Assembly (NCBI GenBank): GCA_034670145.1
Contig: JAXMOA010000005.1
Span: 1 to 64,000 of the forward strand
Length of the DNA: 64,000 bases
DNA from: HXMU1420-2 sp034670145
GTDB taxonomy: Bacteria; Pseudomonadota; Alphaproteobacteria; Rhodobacterales; Rhodobacteraceae
Direction: 5' to 3'
A model generated the notes under the pieces. It saw only the letters and a list, made by a program, of their open reading frames with translations, searched no databases and was not told the DNA's origin. The translations under genes and the position numbers were made by a program. Shown here in pieces: positions 51,310 through 59,938 of this stretch. Numbering within the stretch: position 1 is the first letter of the stretch; every line of letters begins with the position of its first letter.

Positions 51310-52187
51310 GACGCCACCTTGCCGATCACCATATCCGCAACCAGCGCCGCAGCATCCAGACCGCAGCCCTCCTTGACCCCGCGAAACCCGCCAAAGGCCG
51401 AAACCTCAAACACAATCGGCCCGGTATCGGTCAGCGCCACATCCACGGTGGTAAAGCTCAACCCGAAAGGCGCCTGCGCCTGTCGCGCCATCTCTATCAA
51501 CTCGGCACTGGGTTCATAGGGGGCATAGCGGCCCCCGCTGTGGATCGTGGTGTTCCAGGTGTCCGCCCCCGAAACCCGCGCGTAAGTGCACAGATAAGCC
51601 CCATCCAGAAACACCATGCCCAGATCCTGCCCCGACAGATCCAGCTTTTTCTGAACATACATCACCGGGTTTGCCTGCGCGAAACCGACAATCGCCGCAT
51701 CGGCCTCCGGACCATCCTCAACCAGAATCATGCCGCGCGCCTTGGTCGAAAACAGCGGCTTGAACACCGCCCCGCCAAACCGGCGCACAGCCGCCCGCGC
51801 CACCTGCGGGTCTTCGGTCACCACCGTCGGGGGCATCGGCGCCCCAGCCATACGCAGCGACACGGTACACGCCAGCCGATCCATCAACCGCAAGATCGAC
51901 ACCGGCGGGCTGAACACCCGCACGCCGCGCGCCTCGGCCACCCGCAACAGCTCCAGCCGGTCCAGCGCGTCGGGGCTGTAGATCTCGCTGATCTTCTTGA
52001 CCACCAAGGCATCATACTGGCACAGATCCTCCCCCTCATGCAGCAGCTGCATCGTCTCGCAATCCAACGACACCCGCGCCATATCAATCACCCGGCGATG
52101 CCCGGTCCGCGCCTCCACAGCATCCGCCAGGGCCTCGGTCGACCACTTGCCCGGAATCCCAATCACGCCAATCCGCAACTCAGTCAT
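51306..52187 (-). CDS. ATP-grasp enzyme of the GAK type
   Basis: The 293-residue protein has a RimK-like ATP-grasp core: RRFGGAVFKPLFSTKARGMI supplies ATP-binding Lys, VQKKLDLSGQDLGMVFLDG follows, and TVDVALTDTGPIVFEVSAFG carries the metal-binding acidic residues. ATP-grasp enzymes join a carboxylate to an amine, often adding amino acids to proteins or peptides. A substrate cannot be named. It overlaps neighbours on both sides (8 and 4 bp), so it is translated together with the PhoU-like/kinase-like fusion and the HprK-related kinase. Confidence 0.85.
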   Translation of the reverse strand: MTELRIGVIGIPGKWSTEALADAVEARTGHRRVIDMARVSLDCETMQLLHEGEDLCQYDALVVKKISEIYSPDALDRLELLRVAEARGVRVFSPPVSILRLMDRLACTVSLRMAGAPMPPTVVTEDPQVARAAVRRFGGAVFKPLFSTKARGMILVEDGPEADAAIVGFAQANPVMYVQKKLDLSGQDLGMVFLDGAYLCTYARVSGADTWNTTIHSGGRYAPYEPSAELIEMARQAQAPFGLSFTTVDVALTDTGPIVFEVSAFGGFRGVKEGCGLDAAALVADMVIGKVAS

Positions 52188-53817
52188 TAAACAGCTCCAA
52201 AACCGGCAATTTCAGCCGATGTTCCGCCCCCGGCGGACACGCCAGGGCAATCTCCAACAAATACCGCGCACGCCGGAACATCCGTTGCGCATGGGCATTG
52301 TCCAACACAAACCGCGTTGATGTCGCAAAAGAGCGCGCCAGTCCCAGCGCCAGCCGATACTCGAACGTCCGGTCCTTCTGCGCCGTCGCAAACTTGCGCG
52401 CCATGCGATGAATCTCCGAGGCCACCGACGCCACCCGCAGCCGGATCAGAGGGTCCTGCACCTGCAACCGGTAATTCGACACCATGAACACAGACACATC
52501 CTGCACATAGTCCATATAGCGCGACCGATGCAAATCTATGAAATGGATCTGTTTTTCGGTCGGATCGTAGATCACATTGTCCAGGTTGAAATCGCCGTGG
52601 ATATGCACCGAAAACGGCGCCGGCAACAGCGCCTCGCGCTTGCGCGCCCGCGCCACCAGCTCCTCGAACCCCGGCAGGCTCAGCGCCCCGACCTGCCCCG
52701 CACCCGACCGGAACTCTGGATGAACCCGCCAGATATCCTTCATCCGCCGGGCCAGTTGATCCATCGACGCCATATCCGCGCGCTCTTCATTGCGCGTCCG
52801 CACCCAGACATCCCGCAGGGTCCGCGACAGGGCCATCTGCGCTTCCTTCAACATGGCGTCACTCTCGTTCAGCAACACATTCTCAAAGGTATCCCCGGGC
52901 AAATATTCGATCAGCAAGGCCGCCGACTGCCCGCTTTTCTTGTACGACAGGATCTTGGGCGCCAGCCCCGGATAGATCGAATGCCAGCTTTTCACACCGG
53001 CCCGCTCCTCGCGCACCTTGTCCAGCTCGCCATCCTTGAACACAGCCGAAAAATCATCACCATTCTCCGACCGCCCCCGCACACTCGAAATCGCACTGCC
53101 CGAGCGCGTCTCCGCCAAAGGCTCCAGTTCCAGCGTTTCGGCATCCAGATCGCCATCCGACAGGATGTTCTGCAAGGCAAAGAACCGCTCGAAATGCACC
53201 GATTGCCCGATATTGACCGAAACGATCGCTTCGCTGATCCCCTGCAACGCATCGCCCATCCGATGGACCTCATTCGCCGCCAGCAAAGCATGGGCCAGCT
53301 CTTCGGTATGTTTGGATTTGCCCATGTCGCGCGTGTACGTGCGAAACAGCCGGTCATACAGGTCATCCGTCGCATTCCGCCCCTGACCGATGCGGATCGC
53401 CTGCGCACTGTCGGGTGCCGCAAACGCGGGTAGAATTTCGCGAATGTGGCCGCGCACCCGCTTGATCACCTTCGGATAGGCCTCAGGCCGCAGCACCGCC
53501 GTGTGGCGCACCTTCTCCGCATGTTCCAGACTGCGCCGCGCCATGCGGGCAACCAGCTCCAGATGCCGCGCCACAAGGGCACTGTTCTGCAACAACAACC
53601 GATGCCGCCCCTTGCCCTTCTTTTGGGACTGCGCGCGTAAACTCGCCGTCTGCACCCGGCTCCACAAATTGTAGGAATACCCGGCCCGCAACATCACCTT
53701 CTGCGCCGTCGCCGTGTCAGGGTGCTGAAAATACGCCTGCAAAACAGTCAGTTGCCCGTCCAGCTCGGCACAGAGCAGGCGCAGGTTTTCCTCCACCGCC
53801 CGGGGCAGATCAACCAT
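52180..53817 (-). CDS. PhoU-like and aminoglycoside-phosphotransferase-like fusion protein
   Basis: A 545-residue two-part protein. Residues about 1-225 are almost entirely helical and basic, with no motif except a PhoU-like helical pattern. Residues about 230-480 form a protein-kinase-like APH domain: FSAVFKDGELDKVREE with a possible ATP Lys, LLIEYLPGDTFENVL, then the Brenner motif HGDFNLDN at 407-414 and FIDLHRS with the metal Asp. It may phosphorylate a metabolite or protein. It is the first gene of the minus-strand GAK-type operon. The PhoU assignment is weaker than the kinase one. Confidence 0.75.
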   Translation of the reverse strand: MVDLPRAVEENLRLLCAELDGQLTVLQAYFQHPDTATAQKVMLRAGYSYNLWSRVQTASLRAQSQKKGKGRHRLLLQNSALVARHLELVARMARRSLEHAEKVRHTAVLRPEAYPKVIKRVRGHIREILPAFAAPDSAQAIRIGQGRNATDDLYDRLFRTYTRDMGKSKHTEELAHALLAANEVHRMGDALQGISEAIVSVNIGQSVHFERFFALQNILSDGDLDAETLELEPLAETRSGSAISSVRGRSENGDDFSAVFKDGELDKVREERAGVKSWHSIYPGLAPKILSYKKSGQSAALLIEYLPGDTFENVLLNESDAMLKEAQMALSRTLRDVWVRTRNEERADMASMDQLARRMKDIWRVHPEFRSGAGQVGALSLPGFEELVARARKREALLPAPFSVHIHGDFNLDNVIYDPTEKQIHFIDLHRSRYMDYVQDVSVFMVSNYRLQVQDPLIRLRVASVASEIHRMARKFATAQKDRTFEYRLALGLARSFATSTRFVLDNAHAQRMFRRARYLLEIALACPPGAEHRLKLPVLELFND

Positions 53818-54041
53818 ATTTCACGCCCCACACCACAGAGCGATCCAATCCCGCGCTCATCTCCATCCACATCACCCATTCCCACGGCCCGGCCCAAGGC
53901 CTCACCGCGCGCCCTTCCTCAAAATCGCCGGTCCACCACCGCAAAGCGCGGCGACAAACCCGGTCGTTGTGTCATCTATCCGGTGATATACAGTTTGCAA
54001 AACAAGAATATTACACCCCTTTCCCAGATCGAGTCGGCCCC

Positions 54042-55229
54042 GTGCAAGCCCTGAAAATCACCCGAAACGTCCAGTTTCCTGACGCTTTGCGCATCGCCCG
54101 CGCCAAAAGCCTGCCCAATCTGGGCCCGCGCCTGCTGTTCTTCAGCGGCGGATCCGCGCTCAATGACATCAGCCAGAGGCTGAAATCCTACACCCACAAC
54201 TCCTGTCACCTCATCACCCCGTTCGACAGCGGCGGCAGCTCTCAGGTCCTGCGTCAGGCCTTCGACATGCCCGCCGTGGGTGATCTGCGCTCCCGCCTGA
54301 TGGCCCTCGCCGATGAATCCGAACTGGGCCAGCCCGACATCTACCGCCTCTTCACCTACCGCTTCTCCAAAACCGCCAAGCAAAAGCAACTGGCCGAGGA
54401 ATTCGACACCGTCCTCTCTGGCGAACACCGCCTGATGCAGGCCATCGCCCAACCCATGCGCAGCCTCATTGTGAGCCAACTGCGCGTGTTTTCGCAAAAA
54501 CGCCCCCGCGATTTCCCCTTCGCCGGGGCCAGCCTCGGCAATCTGATCCTCGCAGGCGGCTATCTTGCCAATGACAACGCGCTGGAACCTGTCCTGTTCC
54601 TGATGTCCAAAATGGTCGCGGTCCAGGGCACCGTGCGCGCCATCGTCGACCGCAACCTCGACATCGCCGCCCACCTCAGCGACGGCACAACCATCTATGG
54701 CCAACGCCAGCTCACGGGCAAGGAAACACCGCCGATCCAATCCCCCATCCAGGAACTGTTCTTTGTTCAGGATGGCAAACCCATCCCCCGCAAATCCGTC
54801 AAACTGCCCAAGCGCAACCGCAAGCAAATCGCGCTGGCCGACCTCATCTGCTACCCGCCGGGCAGCTTCTATTCATCCGTGCTCGCCAACCTCCTGGTGC
54901 GCGAGGCCGGTGCCTCCATCGCCCAACGCGCCGTGCCCAAGGTCTATGTGCCCAGCCTCGGCCACGACCCCGAGTGCCCGGGCCTCGACCTCCATGATCG
55001 CGTCAGAATCCTGATCGAGACCCTGCGCGCCGATGCCGGCCCCGCGTGCGCGCCCTCCGACCTGCTGACCGCTGTGCTATGTGACGACGCCAGCACCAGC
55101 GCCGACGAAATGCAACGCGTCACCCAATCCTTTGCCGTGCAATGCGTGCCCCTGAACCTGCGCAAACCGGACGACCCCAACCGCTACGATCCCACCCGCG
55201 TCTGCGACGCCCTGCTTTCCGTCGTCTGA
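54042..55229 (+). CDS. CofD/YvcK-like protein of the GAK type
   Basis: The 395-residue protein carries the CofD/YvcK pattern: LLFFSGGSALNDISQRLKSY, then THNSCHLITPFDSGGSSQVL and MPAVGDLRSRLMALAD. CofD transfers phospholactyl groups to deazaflavin; YvcK/GlmR binds UDP-GlcNAc. This GAK-type branch has no known reaction. No other F420 genes are present, so cofactor F420 synthesis is unlikely. I chose the GTG at 54042 (VQALKITRN) because it fits the expected N-terminus; a TTG at 53967 is possible. It is divergent from the six-gene operon. Confidence 0.83.
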   Translation: MQALKITRNVQFPDALRIARAKSLPNLGPRLLFFSGGSALNDISQRLKSYTHNSCHLITPFDSGGSSQVLRQAFDMPAVGDLRSRLMALADESELGQPDIYRLFTYRFSKTAKQKQLAEEFDTVLSGEHRLMQAIAQPMRSLIVSQLRVFSQKRPRDFPFAGASLGNLILAGGYLANDNALEPVLFLMSKMVAVQGTVRAIVDRNLDIAAHLSDGTTIYGQRQLTGKETPPIQSPIQELFFVQDGKPIPRKSVKLPKRNRKQIALADLICYPPGSFYSSVLANLLVREAGASIAQRAVPKVYVPSLGHDPECPGLDLHDRVRILIETLRADAGPACAPSDLLTAVLCDDASTSADEMQRVTQSFAVQCVPLNLRKPDDPNRYDPTRVCDALLSVV

Positions 55230-55239
55230 GAGCCCCCCA

Positions 55240-56196
55240 ATGCCCCGAACCCTGCTGCTCCTGCGCACCGCCAAATCCGAACCGCCCGACGCCACCGGCC
55301 AGCGCCCGCTCAAGGACAAAGGCAAACGCGGCGCTCAGAAAATGGGGATCTGGCTGGCCGAAAACGGGCTGCTGCCCGCCCGCACGCTCTGCGCGCCCCA
55401 ATCCCACGCCATCGTCACCGCCGAAAAACTGCTCAAGGCCGCAGGCCGCACCACGCGCCAGATCACGCCCAGCGCCCAGGCCCAATCCCGCGACCTCGCT
55501 GACCTGCTCACCCTGCTGTCAGACCCGCCACAGGGCAACGCACCCCTGCTCTGCGTTGGGCCCAAAACCAGCCTGCTGACCCTCACCCGACACCTCACCG
55601 GCCAGCCCCTGAAACAGCCCCGCTTGCGCGCCGGGGCCTTGATCCACCTGCGCCTGCCCGACAGGGACGCGGCCAGCGCCGAGCTGGTCCAGATCATCCA
55701 GCCACAGGATCTGCCCACCGGTTTCCCCTACCCCGGCACCACCTATCCCAGCCCCAACACGACCGAGCGCCGCCCCCGTCCGGCCTATTACTACACCCAA
55801 TCCGCCGTGCTCCCCTTCCGACAGGGCGCGAACGGGCTCGAAATCCTGCTCATCCGCTCCAGCAAAGGCACCCATTGGGTCATCCCCAAAGGCATCCACG
55901 AACCCGGGCTCTCCGCCACCCAATCCGCCGCCAAGGAGGCCGAGGAAGAGGCCGGCATCAAAGGCCACGTCACCCCAACCGCCATCGCCAGCTTTCAACA
56001 GGAAAAATGGGGCGCCACCTGCACCATCTCGGTCTATCCGATGCAGGTCACAACCGAACTGCACGGCGCACACTGGCCCGAAAGCCACCGCACCCGCCGC
56101 TGGATGCCCGCCGATCAGGCCGCGCCACTGCTGGCCTCAAACCCGGCCCTCGCCGCGCTGGTCGCAGAATTCTGCGCCAGACAGAGCGCATCCTAG
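55240..56196 (+). CDS. degenerate SixA-like domain fused to a NUDIX domain
   Basis: A 318-residue fusion. Residues 1-150 follow the SixA histidine phosphatase layout, but the RHA motif reads RTA (LLLLRTAKS, Thr10), and the second catalytic site reads VGPKTSL instead of GHxP, so both catalytic histidines are gone. Residues 188-318 form a NUDIX domain of diphosphoinositol-phosphatase style: HWVIPKGIHEPGLSATQSAA followed by KEAEEEAGI. The box has Leu in place of one Glu, but the EExxE-type core remains. It starts 10 bp after the CofD-like gene and may hydrolyse a pyrophosphate made or sensed by the GAK-type proteins. Confidence 0.85.
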   Translation: MPRTLLLLRTAKSEPPDATGQRPLKDKGKRGAQKMGIWLAENGLLPARTLCAPQSHAIVTAEKLLKAAGRTTRQITPSAQAQSRDLADLLTLLSDPPQGNAPLLCVGPKTSLLTLTRHLTGQPLKQPRLRAGALIHLRLPDRDAASAELVQIIQPQDLPTGFPYPGTTYPSPNTTERRPRPAYYYTQSAVLPFRQGANGLEILLIRSSKGTHWVIPKGIHEPGLSATQSAAKEAEEEAGIKGHVTPTAIASFQQEKWGATCTISVYPMQVTTELHGAHWPESHRTRRWMPADQAAPLLASNPALAALVAEFCARQSAS

Positions 56197-56216
56197 GCGC
56201 GGCAATAACGCCCGCC

Positions 56217-58172
56217 TTAACCGTCCGGCAGGATCTCCACCAGCACCGCATGGGGGCTGACCTGCTGACCGGCGGCCACATGCACCGCCTCAACCACACC
56301 GGCGACCGGACTGGCGTGAACGTGCTCCATCTTCATCGCCTCCACCACAACCAGCGCCTGCCCGGCCTCGACCCGATCTCCGACCGCGATGTCGACGGAC
56401 ACCACGCTGCCATTCATCGTCGCGCGCACCTTGCCATCGCCGCCCGCCGGCCCAGCCGCCACAACCGGCTGAAAGGTCAGATCGACAAAATCAAAACACC
56501 GCCCCTCCAGCTGCACCGTCACGGTGCCCGCTGCGCTGTCCACAACACAGGCCAGCGTATCGGCCACACCGTCCCACTCGACAGAGTACCGCCCCCCCGC
56601 AACGCTGCGAACACGCAGCTCGACCGGCGCCTGCCCCTCCAGCTCTGCCCGGCACAGCCCGTCCCGAAACGCCTGCACCATCACCGGATAAACTTCCTCG
56701 CCCCGCGCCAGACGCATCGGCGTCGGATAGCCATGGGTCAACCGATTGCCCGGCCCGGCCCGCATCAAAACAGCCGCCACCATCGCCGCCCGCGCCTGCG
56801 CCTCCGGGTCCGCCGCCAACAGGCTGTCCCCATACGCGCCCACAAACGCCGTGGTCGCCGTCCCATCGGCAAAGCCGGGATGGGCCAGACAATCCGCCAG
56901 GAAATCCTTGTTGGTGCGCAGCCCCATCACCACACTCTGCTCCAGCCCGGCCAGCAACTGGCGCCGCGCATCCTCCCGCGTCGCCCCATGAGCCACCAGC
57001 TTGGCCACCATCGAATCGTAATAGGGCGGCACCTCTGCCCCCGCGCGCAACGCATGATCCACCCGCAGAAAATCCGCCGGCGCCCACTCTGTCACCACCC
57101 CGGCCTGAGGCATAAACCCGGCCACCGGGTCCTCGGCACATAACCGCACCTCGATCGCATGGCCCTGAAACTGCACATCCGCCTGAGCCAGCGGCAGAAC
57201 CGCGCCCCCCGCCACCTGCAATTGCAACGCCACCAGATCCAGCCCCGTGATCGCCTCGGTCACCGGATGTTCCACCTGCAACCGCGTGTTCATCTCCATA
57301 AAGTAAAACGCGCCCGCCTCGTCCAGCAGATACTCAAACGTCCCCGCCCCGACATAGCCAATCGCCTGCGCCGCCCGGACCGAGGCCTGCCCCATCCGCG
57401 CCCGCAACGCCGCATCCACAGCCGGAGACGGCGCCTCCTCGATCACCTTCTGATGGCGCCGCTGGACCGAGCAATCCCGCTCGCCCAGATGGATCACATT
57501 GCCATGGGTATCCGCCATGATCTGAATTTCCACATGACGCGGCCGCAAAATGGCCTTCTCCAGCAACACGGTATCCGACCCAAAAGCCCCACGCGCCTCG
57601 GATTTGGCCGAGGCCAGCTCCTGCGCAAAGCCATCCGCCGCCTGCACCAGCCGCATCCCCCGACCACCGCCACCGGCCGTCGCCTTGATCATCACCGGAA
57701 AGCCGATCTCCTGCGCCGCCGCAAACAGCGCCGCCTCGCTCTGATCCTCGCCCTCGAAACCGGGCACACAGGGCACCTCAGCCTCCATCATCCGCGCCTT
57801 GGCCCGGGCCTTGTCGCCCATGACCGTCATCGCCTCGGCTGACGGGCCAACAAACACCAGCCCTGCCTCGGCACAGGCCCGGGGCAAGGCCGGGTTCTCG
57901 GCCAGAAACCCATAGCCCGGATGCACCGCATCCGCCCCGGTCCGTCGGGCCGCCTCGATGATCGCCTCAACCCGCAGATAGGATTGCGCCGATGCCGCCG
58001 GACCGATGCAGACAGCCTGATCCGCCAAATGCACATGCGCGCTGTCGTGATCCGCTTCGGAATAGACCGCAACCGTGCGCAGCCCCATCTCTCGGGCCGT
58101 GCGCATCACACGCACCGCAATCTCACCCCGATTGGCCACCAGAAGCTTGTGAAACGCCTTTACAACAGTCAT
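56217..58172 (-). CDS. biotin-dependent acyl-CoA carboxylase alpha subunit (biotin carboxylase plus carrier)
   Basis: The 651-residue protein has the biotin carboxylase domain in residues 5-455 (KLLVANRGEIAVRVMR, ATAGGGGRGMRL ATP loop, MEMNTRLQVEHPVTEAITGL). A linker follows, then a C-terminal biotin carrier domain with the biotinylated Lys in VEAMKMEHV (about residue 610). It fixes bicarbonate on biotin for the beta subunit, whose gene it overlaps by 4 bp. The layout is that of methylcrotonyl- or geranyl-CoA carboxylase. The beta subunit favours the geranyl type, but sequence alone is not decisive. Confidence 0.88.
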   Translation of the reverse strand: MTVVKAFHKLLVANRGEIAVRVMRTAREMGLRTVAVYSEADHDSAHVHLADQAVCIGPAASAQSYLRVEAIIEAARRTGADAVHPGYGFLAENPALPRACAEAGLVFVGPSAEAMTVMGDKARAKARMMEAEVPCVPGFEGEDQSEAALFAAAQEIGFPVMIKATAGGGGRGMRLVQAADGFAQELASAKSEARGAFGSDTVLLEKAILRPRHVEIQIMADTHGNVIHLGERDCSVQRRHQKVIEEAPSPAVDAALRARMGQASVRAAQAIGYVGAGTFEYLLDEAGAFYFMEMNTRLQVEHPVTEAITGLDLVALQLQVAGGAVLPLAQADVQFQGHAIEVRLCAEDPVAGFMPQAGVVTEWAPADFLRVDHALRAGAEVPPYYDSMVAKLVAHGATREDARRQLLAGLEQSVVMGLRTNKDFLADCLAHPGFADGTATTAFVGAYGDSLLAADPEAQARAAMVAAVLMRAGPGNRLTHGYPTPMRLARGEEVYPVMVQAFRDGLCRAELEGQAPVELRVRSVAGGRYSVEWDGVADTLACVVDSAAGTVTVQLEGRCFDFVDLTFQPVVAAGPAGGDGKVRATMNGSVVSVDIAVGDRVEAGQALVVVEAMKMEHVHASPVAGVVEAVHVAAGQQVSPHAVLVEILPDG

Positions 58173-59803
58173 GGCCGCGCCACCCCAAACTGAATCGCAT
58201 TGGGCTCGCGCGCATCGCCGTCCCGGGAAATCGCCATCAACTCGATCATCAACGCCCGCGTATCGCGCGGGTCGATCACCCCATCATCCAATACCCGCGC
58301 CGAGGTGTACAAAGCATCCATCTGCCGATCAAAGTTCTCGATGATCTTCGCCTTCAACCCCTCCAGCTGCGCATGATCCACCTCTTGCCCCAGCCGCTGC
58401 GCCCGCATCTCCTGCACCACCGCCATGGTGCCCGCCGCCTGCTCGCCGCCCATCACAGCCGTCTTGGCATTGGGCCAGGAAAAACAGAACCGAGGGTGAA
58501 ATCCCCGGCCACACATCCCGTAATTCCCCGCCCCGAAAGAGGCCCCACAATAGATCGTGAACTGAGGCACCGTCGCCGTCGTCACCGCCTGGATCATCTT
58601 GGACCCATGCTTGATGCTGCCCGCCTCCTCGTAACTGCGCCCCACCAGAAACCCGGTGGTATTGTTCAGATACAACAGCGGCGTTCCGGCCTGACAACAG
58701 GCCTGAATGAAATGCGTGGCCTTGGTCGCCCCAGCCGGATCAATCGGCCCGTTGTTGGTGATAATCCCAATCGGCCAGCCCGCAATCCGCGCCGTGCCAC
58801 AGACCGTCGCACTGCCATAACGCGCCCCGAACTCGGCAAAATCCGAGCCATCCACAAGCCGCGCAATCACCTCTTTCATATCCACCGGCTGACGATGATC
58901 CCTAGGCATCAGCCCCAACAGATCCTCACAATCATAGGCCGGCGGCTCAAAATCACGTCCCGGCCCGCAACCGCCGCCCGCCGCATCGGACCCGTTCCAG
59001 TCGATATTGCCCAAAATCCCCCGCGCCAGAGCCAGCGCCTCGCGGTCATCCTCGGCCAGATAATCGCCCAGCCCCGACACGCCGGTATGCATCTCGGCCC
59101 CGCCCAGCTCTTCCTCCTGCGCAATCTCTCCGGTCGCCGCCTTCAACAGCGGCGGCCCGGCCAGAAACGCCCGGGTGCGCCCGCGCACCATGATGATGTA
59201 ATCCGACAGACCCGTCTGATAGGCCCCCCCGGCGGTCGAGCTGCCATGCGTCACCGTCACCACCGGCAACCCCGCCGCTGACATACGCGCCAGATTGCGA
59301 AACAGATTGCCCCCGCGCACAAAATCCTCAACCTGATACGCCATCAGGTTGGCCCCGGCGCTTTCGACCAACTGCACATAAGGCAGCTTGTTTTCCAGCG
59401 CGATTTCCTGAACCCGCAACTGTTTGTCCAGCCCCATCGGCTGCATCGCCCCGGCGGCAATGCCGGAATCCGACGCGCTCACCATACAGCGCACCCCCGA
59501 CACATAGCCGATCCCGGCAATCACCCCGCCGCCGGGCACCGATTTCTCCGGGTCCGGCACATCCAACCCGAACCCCGCCAGTTTGGACAATTCAATAAAC
59601 GGCCGCCCCGGATCCAGCAGCAAGGCCACCCGATCGCGCGGCAACAACTGGTGGCGTTTCTCAAACCGCCCCCGCGACCGCTCCGAGGCCGCACGCGTGC
59701 GCCCTTCAATCCGCTCGATCTGCTCCAACAGATCCAGCATCCCCAACCGGTTCGCCTGAAACGCCTCCGATTGCGTCGATATCGTACTGAGAATTTGGGC
59801 CAT
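58169..59803 (-). CDS. acyl-CoA carboxylase beta subunit (carboxyltransferase), geranyl/3-methylcrotonyl type
   Basis: A 544-residue carboxyltransferase with two crotonase-like halves: VSASDSGIAAGAMQPMGLDK, HGSSTAGGAYQTGLSDYIIM, LAGPPLLKAATGEIAQEEEL and LYLNNTTGFLVGRSYEEAGS. The HGSxTAGGAYQxGLSDY and EELGGAEMHT wording matches the geranyl-CoA carboxylase beta subunit (AtuC) as I remember it better than the methylcrotonyl one. It carboxylates a branched enoyl-CoA in terpenoid or leucine breakdown. The ATG giving MAQILSTIS is chosen; its GGGGAGG is very close, and a start 5 codons upstream is possible. Confidence 0.87.
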   Translation of the reverse strand: MAQILSTISTQSEAFQANRLGMLDLLEQIERIEGRTRAASERSRGRFEKRHQLLPRDRVALLLDPGRPFIELSKLAGFGLDVPDPEKSVPGGGVIAGIGYVSGVRCMVSASDSGIAAGAMQPMGLDKQLRVQEIALENKLPYVQLVESAGANLMAYQVEDFVRGGNLFRNLARMSAAGLPVVTVTHGSSTAGGAYQTGLSDYIIMVRGRTRAFLAGPPLLKAATGEIAQEEELGGAEMHTGVSGLGDYLAEDDREALALARGILGNIDWNGSDAAGGGCGPGRDFEPPAYDCEDLLGLMPRDHRQPVDMKEVIARLVDGSDFAEFGARYGSATVCGTARIAGWPIGIITNNGPIDPAGATKATHFIQACCQAGTPLLYLNNTTGFLVGRSYEEAGSIKHGSKMIQAVTTATVPQFTIYCGASFGAGNYGMCGRGFHPRFCFSWPNAKTAVMGGEQAAGTMAVVQEMRAQRLGQEVDHAQLEGLKAKIIENFDRQMDALYTSARVLDDGVIDPRDTRALMIELMAISRDGDAREPNAIQFGVARP

Positions 59804-59938
59804 GGCCTCCCCGCGCATTGCCGACCCGGCCCTGCTTTGCGCAAAACCGGGTCTCACAATTCAGGCTAACCAGCCGGGAACACTTTGATAATCGTTACCT
59901 TGCGTCCATCCCGCAATCGGCCCAGGGTCCGCGCGCGT

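Noticed and set aside
54042..55229. Cofactor F420 biosynthesis gene (cofD)
   Set aside because: No cofC, cofE, cofG/H or other F420 genes are near; the surrounding amphi-Trp, HprK-related and ATP-grasp genes fit the GAK-type CofD-like branch better.
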